Shown one piece after another: positions 8,826 to 16,525 of a stretch of 64,000 nt of DNA. Under the pieces are notes generated by a model. That model made no database searches and had not been told where the DNA came from. It worked only from the letters and a program-made list of their open reading frames with translations. Both the position numbers and the translations under genes were made by a program. The DNA is from Sphingopyxis sp. BE259 (lineage in GTDB: Bacteria; Pseudomonadota; Alphaproteobacteria; Sphingomonadales; Sphingomonadaceae). The DNA lies in NCBI RefSeq assembly GCF_031457495.1, contig NZ_JAVDWM010000001.1, forward strand, positions 3,584,001 through 3,648,000, written 5' to 3'. Position 1 is the first letter of the stretch. Each line of letters begins with the position of its first letter.

Positions 8826-8891
8826 TTCGATGATTGTCGAAATATGGAAATCAGAACGGGCCGTCAACAGATATTTCGAAAATATTCGAAA
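8826..8891 (-). promoter_or_regulatory. Candidate ArsR operator pair upstream of arsR
   Basis: Two palindromic sites lie just upstream of arsR. TTCGA-N6-TCGAA is at 8826-8841. TTTCGAAAATATTCGAAA is at 8874-8891 and contains two self-complementary TTCGAA cores. They stand out as AT-rich in a GC-rich genome. ArsR/SmtB operators are typically imperfect AT-rich inverted repeats overlapping the promoter. The assignment rests on position and symmetry, not on footprint data. Confidence 0.55.
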
Positions 8892-8904
8892 TGAATTTGC
8901 ACCT

Positions 8905-8934
8905 CGTCATTGCGAGCGAAGCGAAGCAATGACG
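8905..8934. repeat. Short palindrome CGTCATTGCGAGCG / GCAATGACG
   Basis: A single compact hairpin-forming repeat, with arms CGTCATTGC and GCAATGACG around GAGCGAAGCGAA. It lies between the Atm1-type gene end and the ars operators. It resembles a solitary REP. Confidence 0.7.
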
Positions 8935-8949
8935 AATAATTGGGCGGCC

Positions 8950-10764
8950 TTAAACCGTCCCCTCTTCCTTCTCCGCCTGCTGCCGCGCCCACATATCGGC
9001 GTACAGCCCGCGCATCGCGAGCAGTTGGTCGTGCGTCCCCGTCTCGGCCACCCGGCCATGATCGAGCACGATGATCCGGTCAGCGCCGGTCACCGTGGAT
9101 AGGCGATGTGCGATCACCAAGGTCGTCCGCCGTTCGGCAATGCGTTCGAGCGTGTCCTGAATCGCCGCCTCGGTGCGGCTGTCGAGCGCGCTGGTCGCTT
9201 CGTCCAAAATCAGCACCGGCGGGTTTTTGAGCAAGGTCCGCGCGATCGCGACGCGCTGTTTCTCGCCGCCCGACAGCTTCAGCCCGCGCTCGCCGACCTC
9301 GGTATCGTACCCCTGCGGCAGGATTTCGATAAAGCCGTCGATCGCCGCGCCCTCGGCCGCCGCCGCAATCTCCTCGGCGCCTGCGCCTTCGCGGCCATAG
9401 GCGATGTTGTAGCCGATGCTGTCGTTGAACAGCACCGTGTCCTGCGGCACGATGCCGATCGCCCCGCGCAGGCTGGCCTGCGTCACCGCGGCAATATCCT
9501 GATCGTCGATGGTGATCCGCCCGCCTTGCGGATCGTAGAAACGGAACAGTAGCCGCGCAATCGTCGATTTTCCCGCCCCCGACGGCCCAACGATCGCCAG
9601 CGTTTCGCCTGCGCCGACCGCAAAGCTGACGCCGTTCAGGATTGTGCGGTCAGGCTCATACCCGAACACGACATTTTCGAACGCCACTGCGCCGCCCTGC
9701 ACCACCAGCGGCAGCGCGCCTGGGGCATCGCTGATCTCCGGCGGGGTGTCGATCAGGCGGAACATCGCCTCCATATCGATCAGCCCCTGGCGGATCACGC
9801 GGTACACCATGCCGAGCATGTCGAGCGGGCGGAACAGCTGCGCGAGCAGGGTGTTCACCAGCACCACGTCGCCGACCTTATATTCGCCCGTCGACCAGCC
9901 CCACACGGTGTAGGCCATCGCCCCCGCCAGTGCGGCGTTGGTAATCAGGCTCTGCCCGATGTTCAGCCACGCGAGGCTGTTTTCGCTTTTCACCGCGGCG
10001 CGCGCATAACGATCGGCGACGTCGCGGTAGCGCGCCTCCTCGCGCGCTTCGGCTCCGAAATATTTGACCGTTTCGTAATTGAGCAGGCTGTCGACGCTGC
10101 GCCCGATGGTCAGCGTGTCGAGGTCGTTCATCTGGGTGCGCAGCGCATTGCGCCAGTCGGTCACCTTGCGGGTGAAGATGATATAGACGATCACCATCAG
10201 CGCCGTCGCGCTCGCCAGACCAAAGCTGAACTTGGTCCAGAAGATGATCAGCACCGCCAGCAATTCGATGATCGTCGGGGCGATGTTGAACAGCAGGAAA
10301 TAGAGCATCGTGTCGATGCTCTTGGTCCCGCGCTCGATCACCTTGGTGACCTCGCCCGTCCGCCGCGCGAGGTGAAAGCGCAGGCTCAGCGCATGGAGGT
10401 GGCTGAACGTCGCGATCGCCAGCTCGCGCGTCGCATCCTGCCCGACGCGCTCGAACACGACGTTGCGCAGATTGTCGAACAACACCCCGGCAAAGCGCGC
10501 GCCGGCATAGGCGAGCACCAGCCCGATCGCGAGCGCGACGCCCTCCTCCATCCCCGGCACCATCTTGTCGATCGCGGCGCCATAGAGAAAGCCCATCGAC
10601 AGCTGGACGCCCTTTGACGCCAGGATGATGAGCCCCGCCAGAACGATGCGGACCTTGTGCTCGGTATGCCCCGCGGGCCACAGATAGGGCAGGAAACGCT
10701 TCAGCGTCTCGAGAACGGGCGGTTCTTTGGCCGCGTCGGCGGAGGTGGCGGTGTCGGGCGGCAT
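8950..10764 (-). CDS. atm1: Atm1-type ABC exporter (ABCB7/HMT1 family)
   Basis: A 604-residue half-transporter with a six-helix membrane domain (about residues 50-330) and a C-terminal ATPase. The ATPase has Walker A GPSGAGKS, signature LSGGEKQR and Walker B VLILDEATSALD. The membrane segment NYETVKYFGAEAREEARY is characteristic of Atm1/HMT1 proteins. The Novosphingobium aromaticivorans homologue NaAtm1 exports glutathione-metal conjugates, so a role in heavy-metal or glutathione-persulfide export is likely. The ATG at 10764 avoids an unlikely hydrophobic tail. It is directly upstream of the ars operon on the same strand. A functional link to arsenic-glutathione export is attractive but only inferred. 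Confidence 0.9.
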   Translation of the reverse strand: MPPDTATSADAAKEPPVLETLKRFLPYLWPAGHTEHKVRIVLAGLIILASKGVQLSMGFLYGAAIDKMVPGMEEGVALAIGLVLAYAGARFAGVLFDNLRNVVFERVGQDATRELAIATFSHLHALSLRFHLARRTGEVTKVIERGTKSIDTMLYFLLFNIAPTIIELLAVLIIFWTKFSFGLASATALMVIVYIIFTRKVTDWRNALRTQMNDLDTLTIGRSVDSLLNYETVKYFGAEAREEARYRDVADRYARAAVKSENSLAWLNIGQSLITNAALAGAMAYTVWGWSTGEYKVGDVVLVNTLLAQLFRPLDMLGMVYRVIRQGLIDMEAMFRLIDTPPEISDAPGALPLVVQGGAVAFENVVFGYEPDRTILNGVSFAVGAGETLAIVGPSGAGKSTIARLLFRFYDPQGGRITIDDQDIAAVTQASLRGAIGIVPQDTVLFNDSIGYNIAYGREGAGAEEIAAAAEGAAIDGFIEILPQGYDTEVGERGLKLSGGEKQRVAIARTLLKNPPVLILDEATSALDSRTEAAIQDTLERIAERRTTLVIAHRLSTVTGADRIIVLDHGRVAETGTHDQLLAMRGLYADMWARQQAEKEEGTV

Positions 10765-10838
10765 GCGCGCCCCATGTAGGGGGGCGAGAGCAGAAGGCCA
10801 AGCGGGGTGAACGGCGAAATGGATCAACCCCATCAATT

Positions 10839-10866
10839 CGTCATCCCGGCGAAGGCCGGGATAACG
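10839..10866. repeat. Solitary REP-like hairpin CGTCATCCCGGCGAAGG
   Basis: One inverted repeat, CGTCATCCCGGC ... GCCGGGATAACG, in the spacer upstream of the Atm1-type gene. It is a half-element of the same family as the one inside ileS (25283-25361), whose arms contain CCCGCGAAGGCGGG. Confidence 0.75.
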
Positions 10867-10884
10867 ATTATCGGGGTGACAAAG

Positions 10885-11028
10885 CTAGAGTTTCTCGCGC
10901 GGACCTAAATGCCGCATGATCCGCTCGATCAAGCGGCGCTCCTCGGACGTCGGGCCAACGACAACGGGGGGTTCGATGCGGCGACCGAACAGCGGACGGC
11001 GCGGCGGAACAAGCGGGGCGAAGCGCAT
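10885..11028 (-). CDS. Small basic hypothetical protein
   Basis: A 47-residue Arg/Pro-rich protein starting MRFAPLVPPRRPLFG and ending RRLIERIMRHLGPREKL, where a short amphipathic helix is likely. GGTGAG lies upstream of the ATG at 11028. A longer in-frame start at 11106 gives an implausible Arg/Pro-rich tail. It lies between lptA and a REP-like hairpin, in the place where many genomes carry lptB. Function unknown; being non-coding remains possible. Confidence 0.4.
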   Translation of the reverse strand: MRFAPLVPPRRPLFGRRIEPPVVVGPTSEERRLIERIMRHLGPREKL

Positions 11029-11134
11029 CGGGGGCTCACCTTCGTGACGCGGCGTCGCCCCCCGGCGCCGCAATGGTTCTGGTCCCTGCGCCAATGGTGA
11101 AGGCACAGGGTTGCCGAACTGTCAAAGACGCTGG

Positions 11135-11713
11135 TTACTGCTTTCTTTCCGGTACCGTGAAGGTGCCGGTGACGCGCCCGCCGGTGCCGCCCGCAACCGG
11201 ATTGCCGTCGGGGCCGCGCGCCGCGCCGCGCCCGTCGACCGTCGCCCGGCCGCTGTTCAGGTCGATGACCATGCGCCCGCCATTCAGGCGATTACCGCGC
11301 TGGGTCAGCTGGACATTGCCGACCATCGTGATCAGGCGGCGGTCGAGGTCATAGATCGCGACATTGCCCGACGCGCGCTCGTCGCCCTTGGTCACCACCA
11401 CGCCGCCGGTCGCGTCGAGCCGGTTGACGTCGGTGCCGCCCGACCGCGAATAGGCGACGGTCATCCGTGCTGCGGTCAGCGTCATCCCCGCCTGCGTCAC
11501 CCGGACGTTACCGGCGATGACGACGCGGTCGGCGCGGTCCTGCACTTCGATGCTGTTCGCGGCAAAATCGACCGGGGCGTTGCTGTTGTGGTTGGCGAGC
11601 GCCTGCGCCTGCGCGGCATCCCCGCCGGTGCCGACCGACAGCAGGGCGAGGCTGGTGAAAGCAAACCCCGCGCCCGCAAGCGCCATGCTTTTCATGGTCC
11701 AAAGCCGGTTCAT
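11135..11713 (-). CDS. lptA: LPS transport periplasmic protein LptA/OstA-like
   Basis: A 192-residue secreted protein with a signal peptide ending near AQAQA (about residues 1-38), then an OstA/LptA beta-jellyroll. Features are PVDFAANSIEVQDRADRVVIAGNVRVTQAGMTLTAARMTV and a second GNVQLTQRGNRLNGGRMVIDL repeat. LptA bridges the periplasm, carrying lipopolysaccharide from the inner-membrane LptBFG-C complex to LptD. Its ATG overlaps the lptC stop by 4 bases (ATGA). lptB is not the next gene, unlike in many Gram-negatives. Confidence 0.9.
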   Translation of the reverse strand: MNRLWTMKSMALAGAGFAFTSLALLSVGTGGDAAQAQALANHNSNAPVDFAANSIEVQDRADRVVIAGNVRVTQAGMTLTAARMTVAYSRSGGTDVNRLDATGGVVVTKGDERASGNVAIYDLDRRLITMVGNVQLTQRGNRLNGGRMVIDLNSGRATVDGRGAARGPDGNPVAGGTGGRVTGTFTVPERKQ

Positions 11714-12348
11714 TTGATCACTCCCTGATTGATCCGCAGCCGCGCATTGCCCTGCAATCGCACGATCCGCTGGTCGAGATCGGCGGTCAGTTGGTTGGCC
11801 GAAAAATTGCCGATGTTCAACGTCCCGTTGACGCCGCCCTGTCCGACCAGGGTCCGCGTCTTGAGGTCGATCGACACATTGCTGGCATCGATGCGGTATC
11901 CGCCCGCGCCCTTGACCTGCACCAGTCCCGGCACCGCGACCTTTTCGGTCTCCATATTATAGGCGCTGTTGCGCGCGACGATCGTCGCCGGTCCGTCGGT
12001 CAGGCGGATCGCCCCCGACAGGTCGGTCATCCGCACGATCGGTTCGGCCGAGCTTTTCTGCACCGCGCTGCCCGCGAGCAGCGCAAAGGGCTGGCCCTTG
12101 GCATCCTGGCCGCGATATTCGGCGCGGGTCACCTTCATCCGCTCGGTCGCCATATCGACCTTGTCCTTGGCGAGCAGGAAGCTGATTTCGGAGCGCTGGG
12201 TGAAGGGCGAAAAGACCAGCACCGCGGCGACCACCCCGATGACCAGCGGCAGCCCGAACCGCAGGATACGCACGACGCGGTCGTGACTCGACCCGCTGGT
12301 CGCCCACAGGCGGCGCATCGTGCGGTCAAGATCGGCGCGTTCGGACAT
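11710..12348 (-). CDS. lptC: LPS export system protein LptC
   Basis: A 212-residue bitopic protein with one N-terminal helix (about residues 28-47, ILRFGLPLVIGVVAAVLVF) and a periplasmic beta-jellyroll. The latter includes MTERMKVTRAEYRGQDAKGQPFALLAGSA and repeats of the form SNVSIDLKTRTLVGQGGVNGTL. LptC accepts lipopolysaccharide from LptFG and hands it to LptA, encoded by the overlapping next gene. It begins 15 bases downstream of the RNase D gene, so rnd-lptC-lptA form one transcription unit. Confidence 0.88.
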   Translation of the reverse strand: MSERADLDRTMRRLWATSGSSHDRVVRILRFGLPLVIGVVAAVLVFSPFTQRSEISFLLAKDKVDMATERMKVTRAEYRGQDAKGQPFALLAGSAVQKSSAEPIVRMTDLSGAIRLTDGPATIVARNSAYNMETEKVAVPGLVQVKGAGGYRIDASNVSIDLKTRTLVGQGGVNGTLNIGNFSANQLTADLDQRIVRLQGNARLRINQGVIK

Positions 12349-12363
12349 CGTCTCTCCCGCGAA

Positions 12364-12981
12364 TCAAGTGTGAGCGAAAATATCGACCTCGGGCCACCCG
12401 GCCAGGTCGAGCGCGGCGCGCGTCGGCAGGAAATCGAAACAGGCTTGCGCCAATTCGGTGCGTCCCTCGCGCGCGAGCCGCATGTCGAGCACCTCTTTCA
12501 TCGCGTGCAGGAAGCGCACGTCGCTCGCGGCATAGTCGCGCTGCGCATCGCTCAGCTCGGCGGCGCCCCAGTCGCTCGACTGCTGCTGCTTCGACACTTC
12601 CTGGCCCAGAAGTTCGCGCACCAGTTCCTTCAATCCGTGGCGGTCGGTGTAGGTGCGGATCAGCTTCGAGGCGATCTTGGTGCAATAGACCGGCGCGGTC
12701 ACGACGCCGAGCGCCTGTTGCAGCGCCGCGATGTCGAATCGCGCAAAATGAAACAGTTTCAACCGGTTGGGGTCAGTCAATATTGCCTTCAGCACCGGGG
12801 CGTCATATGTGCTGCCGGGGCCAAAGCGGACAAGATGCTCGTCGCCCGACCCGTCGCTGATTTGAACCAGGCAGAGCCGGTCGCGCAGCGGGTTCAGGCC
12901 CATGGTTTCGGTGTCGATCGCGACGGCACCGGGGCCCAGCGCGCCCGCGGGCAAATCTTCTTCGTGGAAATATACAGTCAT
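12364..12981 (-). CDS. rnd: Ribonuclease D-family 3'-5' exonuclease (catalytic domain only)
   Basis: A 205-residue DEDD exonuclease. Exo I is VAIDTETMGLN, Exo II is FHFARFDIAAL with HGLKELV between, and Exo III is DYAASDVRFLHAM with the DEDDy tyrosine. The HRDC domains of full-length RNase D (about 370 residues) are absent, as in other short alphaproteobacterial versions. It trims RNA 3' ends. It heads the rnd-lptC-lptA unit; the function is unrelated, but the order is conserved in alphaproteobacteria to my knowledge. Confidence 0.88.
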   Translation of the reverse strand: MTVYFHEEDLPAGALGPGAVAIDTETMGLNPLRDRLCLVQISDGSGDEHLVRFGPGSTYDAPVLKAILTDPNRLKLFHFARFDIAALQQALGVVTAPVYCTKIASKLIRTYTDRHGLKELVRELLGQEVSKQQQSSDWGAAELSDAQRDYAASDVRFLHAMKEVLDMRLAREGRTELAQACFDFLPTRAALDLAGWPEVDIFAHT

Positions 12982-13243
12982 GGGCCCGCCTTAGGCGAAG
13001 CGGCGGTGCCGCTCAATGACTGGTTTTCCCGGCATCCGCCGGTCCGGCGCCAGCCCGCGGCAAAGCGCGCTTTGTCCGGCAGCGGCGGCGTGAATTTTCC
13101 GTTCGCAGATGCCATCTGTTTCAGCTATATATTGCGTCGTTAGCGGCATGGGGCGAGTCTGTGCCCGTGGTGAAGTGCGTCCCCGTCCGACGCAAGGCGC
13201 CGATCATATGGGGTATGGACGAACCGAAAGCGACTATTAGACA

Positions 13244-14041
13244 ATGAGTTTCAACAAGGATCGCCGCGGCCAGCGGGGGCGCGGCAAGCGCGATGATTTC
13301 GGCAATTTCGACAGCTTCGAACCTGCACCTTATGGCGGCGACAGCTACGGCGGCGGCAACCGCGGTGGCGGGTTTGGCGACCGTGGCGGCTTTGGCGGCG
13401 GTGACCGCTCGGGCGGCGGTTTTGGCGGCGGCGACCGCGGCGGCTTCGGCGGCGGCGATCGTGGCGGCGGTGGCGGCTTCGGCGGCGGGCGCGGCGGCGG
13501 CATGCCCGCGCAGGTCGTCGGTGAAGGCCAGGGCACGGTCAAATTCTTCAACGCAGCGAAGGGCTTCGGCTTTGTCGCGCGCGACGATGGCGGCGAAGAC
13601 GTCTTCGTTCACATCAGCGCGGTCGAACAGGCGGGGCTCCAGGGTCTCGCCTCGGGACAGCCGATGGGCTTCACGCTCGTCGAACGCAATGGCAAGGTGT
13701 CGGCCATCGATCTGAAGATCGAAGGCGAACCGATGCCGATCGAAGACAGCGGCCCGCGCCGCGACGATCGTGGTGCCCCCGGCGCCGCACCGGGCGGCGC
13801 CCGCGGGCGGCGTCAGCTGACTGGTGAACGCACGTCGGGCACCGTCAAATTCTTCAACACGACGAAGGGCTTCGGCTTTATCGCGCGCGACGACGGACAG
13901 GCCGACGCCTTTGTCCACATCAGCGCGGTGCAGCGCGCCGGCATGACCGGCCTCGACGAAGGCGACCGCGTCGCGTTCGACATCGAAGTCGACGATCGCG
14001 GCAAATTCGCCGCGGTGAACATCCAGCCGCATCAGGACTGA
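13244..14041 (+). CDS. Double cold-shock-domain protein with Gly/Arg-rich N-terminus
   Basis: A 265-residue protein. Residues about 1-30 are basic (RRGQRGRGKRDD). Residues about 34-85 are a Gly-rich stretch of repeated GGGDRGGFGGGD units. Cold-shock domain 1 follows (about 97-162: GTVKFFNAAKGFGFVARDDG ... DVFVHISAV), then a linker and domain 2 (about 197-262: GTVKFFNTTKGFGFIARDDG ... AFVHISAV). Both domains keep the RNP1 (KGFGF) and RNP2 (VFVHIS/AFVHIS) motifs, so both should bind single-stranded nucleic acid. Paired CSD proteins are common in alphaproteobacteria. The Gly-rich segment may add RNA binding or condensation (inference). A strong terminator follows. Confidence 0.93.
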   Translation: MSFNKDRRGQRGRGKRDDFGNFDSFEPAPYGGDSYGGGNRGGGFGDRGGFGGGDRSGGGFGGGDRGGFGGGDRGGGGGFGGGRGGGMPAQVVGEGQGTVKFFNAAKGFGFVARDDGGEDVFVHISAVEQAGLQGLASGQPMGFTLVERNGKVSAIDLKIEGEPMPIEDSGPRRDDRGAPGAAPGGARGRRQLTGERTSGTVKFFNTTKGFGFIARDDGQADAFVHISAVQRAGMTGLDEGDRVAFDIEVDDRGKFAAVNIQPHQD

Positions 14042-14061
14042 TCGGCGGATAACCGGATAGG

Positions 14062-14092
14062 AAAAGGGCGGCTTGCGGGCCGCCCTTTTTTT
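14062..14092 (+). terminator. Rho-independent terminator after the cold-shock gene
   Basis: Stem GGGCGGC (14066-14072), loop TTGCGG, stem GCCGCCC (14079-14085), followed by eight T. It starts 21 bases after the stop codon and is flanked by A residues on the 5' side, so the stem can be extended. Confidence 0.95.
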
Positions 14093-14137
14093 CGGGACGT
14101 CTATGGCGGCAAGCGGTCGATTGCAGACAAAAGCGAT

Positions 14138-14269
14138 CCTCCCCATCGACTTGCGATGGGGAGGGGGACCTCTCGCGAAGCGAGGGGTGGAGGGGCAGCA
14201 ACGTCAGCGCCATGGCCCCTCCGTCAGCGCTTCGCGCTGCCACCTCCCCATCGCAAGTCGATGGGGAGG
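14138..14269. repeat. Paired 27-base inverted repeats, REP family D
   Basis: Two arms at 14138-14164 and 14243-14269, each built on CCTCCCCATCGACTTGCGAT, are exact reverse complements of one another. Each arm is itself a small hairpin (CCTCCCCATCG / CGATGGGGAGG). About 78 bases lie between them. The element sits in the convergent spacer between the cold-shock gene and dps. Confidence 0.88.
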
Positions 14270-14308
14270 ATAAGTTACAGCAACACACCACCCCAAAGCC
14301 GCCAAACC

Positions 14309-14770
14309 TCAGTACCCCAGCGTGGCTTCCAAAAACCAGATCCGCTGCTGCGTCTCGTCGGCCCACGTGTCGACCAGGCCGCTGGTCGCGATGTCGCCCT
14401 CGGCCTCAGCCGCAGCTTTCACCTCTTTCAACTGGCCGAGCAGGATCTTGTTGTCGTCCGCCAGCGTCCGGATCATCGCCTCGGCATCGGTTCCCGCGAC
14501 ATCGTCGTCGCGGATCGACTGACGGCGGCCGATGTCACCGACCGATTGCAGCGTCCGCGCGCCATTTTTTCGCACCCGCTCGGCGATCAGATCGGTGGTC
14601 GCGAAAATCTGCGTTGCCTGTTCGTCGAACAGCAGATGCAGTTCGCGAAAGCGCGGCCCCTGCACATGCCAGTGATAATTTTTGGTTTTCAGATACAGCG
14701 CAAAACTGTCGGCGAGCAGCACGTTCAGCGCATCGGCGACGGCGGGGACATTGTTGTTCTTGTCGGACAT
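14309..14770 (-). CDS. dps: Dps-family DNA-binding/ferritin-like protein
   Basis: A 153-residue four-helix-bundle protein. The inter-subunit ferroxidase ligands of Dps are seen in KTKNYHWHVQGPRFRELHLLFDEQATQI (H, H, D, E pattern). Dps forms 12-mers that oxidise Fe(II) with hydrogen peroxide, store iron and protect DNA in stress. The ATG at 14770 has AGGA about 9 bases upstream. There is no long basic N-terminal tail, so DNA compaction may be weak. Confidence 0.92.
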   Translation of the reverse strand: MSDKNNNVPAVADALNVLLADSFALYLKTKNYHWHVQGPRFRELHLLFDEQATQIFATTDLIAERVRKNGARTLQSVGDIGRRQSIRDDDVAGTDAEAMIRTLADDNKILLGQLKEVKAAAEAEGDIATSGLVDTWADETQQRIWFLEATLGY

Positions 14771-14884
14771 GGGAGCATCCTTTCGTTGACCGTCCCTGTA
14801 TAGCGCGCCTCGATGACATTTTCCCATTGAACCTGTTCGTCGCACTCATCGATAAAAGCGATAACAAACCCGAAATAACAGCGA

Positions 14885-15454
14885 TCAACCGATCAATCCG
14901 AACGCCCCCATCGCAGTGCGAATGCCCCAGATTGTCAGGATCGCCGCACTGACCCAGCGCAGGATATGCGCCGCGCGCTGCCCCGCCAGATCGGGGCCAA
15001 ACGCCAGGAACGGCAGCATCGCCAGCGTCCAGCCGACCAGTCCGCCCGCCGCCGCCCATTGCCCCGCGCCGCTCGTCGCCGCGAGCGCGCCGATCAGGAA
15101 ATGGCTGCGATCGCCGAATTGGGCGAGCAGCATCCGCCCCGCCAACATCGTCGGGGTGGCCGCCAACGCCTTGTCATCGAACAGCGACGGTCGCCCCTGC
15201 CACAGCAGCGCCGCCGCCGCCGACAGCATCGCCATCGCCACCAGCAGCGCCGCCACCCCCTGGCCGATCATGCGATTGGCTATCGCACCGGCGGTTGCGG
15301 CGATCATGGCATTCAGGATGAAGGCGCCGAAAGCAATGCCGGCGACGACCCGCCGGTCCGCTCGGTCGCTGAGCAGCCGCGACAGCAATATCCCGCTGCG
15401 CCCGTCGGCATTGGCCAGCAGCACCGCCACCAGCGCGAGCATGATTGCATCCAT
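14885..15454 (-). CDS. TMEM165/GDT1 (UPF0016)-like membrane protein with altered motifs
   Basis: A 189-residue protein with about six hydrophobic helices. Family members carry two E-x-G-D-K/R-T/S motifs and move Mn2+/Ca2+ against H+. Here the second copy reads QFGDRS (in LLAQFGDRSHFLIGAL) and the first place is ANADGRS, so both glutamates expected from the family are replaced. The overall helix layout, with a hydrophilic central loop (WQGRPSLFDDKALA), still fits. Substrate use may have changed, or only the fold is shared. Transcribed alone. Confidence 0.65.
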   Translation of the reverse strand: MDAIMLALVAVLLANADGRSGILLSRLLSDRADRRVVAGIAFGAFILNAMIAATAGAIANRMIGQGVAALLVAMAMLSAAAALLWQGRPSLFDDKALAATPTMLAGRMLLAQFGDRSHFLIGALAATSGAGQWAAAGGLVGWTLAMLPFLAFGPDLAGQRAAHILRWVSAAILTIWGIRTAMGAFGLIG

Positions 15455-15486
15455 GGAAAACGGTGTGGATTGTCAGGCGATGAGGG

Positions 15487-15819
15487 TCAATGGCCCAGAC
15501 GCATCGCGACCGACGCCAACCACGCCTCTTGCGCCGCCGCGGGCAGCGGCCCGCGCGGCACGCTGGCAGCGTCGCTCATCGCGTCGAGATAGGTCAGGAT
15601 CGCGGCGCGGTAACCACCCCCGGCGACCGCCGATTCAAGCCGGCTGGCCAGCGTCTCCACCGCGGCGAAACCATTGTCGCGCGCCAGACAGCGGATGTCG
15701 TCGATCCCTTGGACGATCTGCGCCAGCGCACAATGCGGCAATGCTTCGGCAAGCGCGCCGATCTGGCCGGTGATCCGGTCCTGAATGTCATGATATGGGT
15801 CGGCTTGGGTCCGCATCAC
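15487..15819 (-). CDS. Hypothetical protein, predicted helical
   Basis: A 110-residue soluble, Ala-rich protein starting MMRTQADPYHDIQDRITGQI. It is predicted to be largely alpha-helical, without signal or metal motif. It sits downstream of the diguanylate cyclase gene on the same strand (61-base gap), so a signalling link is possible. I do not recognise the family. Confidence 0.55.
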   Translation of the reverse strand: MMRTQADPYHDIQDRITGQIGALAEALPHCALAQIVQGIDDIRCLARDNGFAAVETLASRLESAVAGGGYRAAILTYLDAMSDAASVPRGPLPAAAQEAWLASVAMRLGH

Positions 15820-15880
15820 TCACCCCCTGTCCTGATGGGGACGATGCGCTTATTTGGTTAACGGGCGGTTAGCGGCGATG

Positions 15881-16525
15881 TCAGCGGTGACCGGGGAGGC
15901 CGCCCTGCCCCTGTTTATTGCGATACATATCGCGATCCGCGGCGGCCAAAATATCCGATTCGGTCATCCCCGATTGCAGCATCGCGATCCCGAAGCATGC
16001 CGACAGCGCGATCTGATGGTCGTCATAATGTGCCGGGGCGGCGGTAAGCACATCGCCCAGTCGCGCGATCTGGGCGCGGGCGCCATCCTCGCTCGACTGA
16101 TCGAGGATCAGCCCGAATTCATCGCCGCCGATGCGCGCCGCGACGTCGGTGGCGCGGATCGATTCGGCGAGCCGTTTGGCGATTTCCATCAAGGCGAAGT
16201 CGCCCGCAGCATGGCCGAAACTGTCGTTGATCAATTTCAGCTGGTTGACGTCGACGAACACCACTGCGGCGCGTTCGGCGTGACGTTCGAACCGCGCCAT
16301 GCGGTGATGGATCGCGGTCAGGAAATAGCGGCGATTGAACAACGGGGTCAGCGTGTCGCGTTCGGACACCCGTTCCAGTTCGGCGACGGCGATCTTCAAT
16401 ACGCGGTTCTCGCGGCGCAGCGCGTCGCGTTCGCGGCGTATTTCACGCAGTTGGTCCTCGATGGAGTCAACGGATAATGCGGCGAACTGATCGACCGCAA
16501 TCCGCGCCCCCCCTACGCTGTCCAT
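15881..16525 (-). CDS. GGDEF diguanylate cyclase with short coiled-coil N-terminus
   Basis: A 214-residue protein. Residues about 20-53 are a charged heptad-like segment (DQLREIRRERDALRRENRVLKIAVAELERV), likely a dimerising coiled coil. A GGDEF domain follows with DxLTxLxNRR (RDTLTPLFNRRYF) and an intact active-site loop IGGDEF. Two GTP would condense to cyclic di-GMP. No RxxD inhibitory site stands five residues before GGDEF (VAARIGGDEF), so product inhibition through the I-site is not expected. No sensor domain is fused, and the input signal is unknown. Confidence 0.9.
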   Translation of the reverse strand: MDSVGGARIAVDQFAALSVDSIEDQLREIRRERDALRRENRVLKIAVAELERVSERDTLTPLFNRRYFLTAIHHRMARFERHAERAAVVFVDVNQLKLINDSFGHAAGDFALMEIAKRLAESIRATDVAARIGGDEFGLILDQSSEDGARAQIARLGDVLTAAPAHYDDHQIALSACFGIAMLQSGMTESDILAAADRDMYRNKQGQGGLPGHR

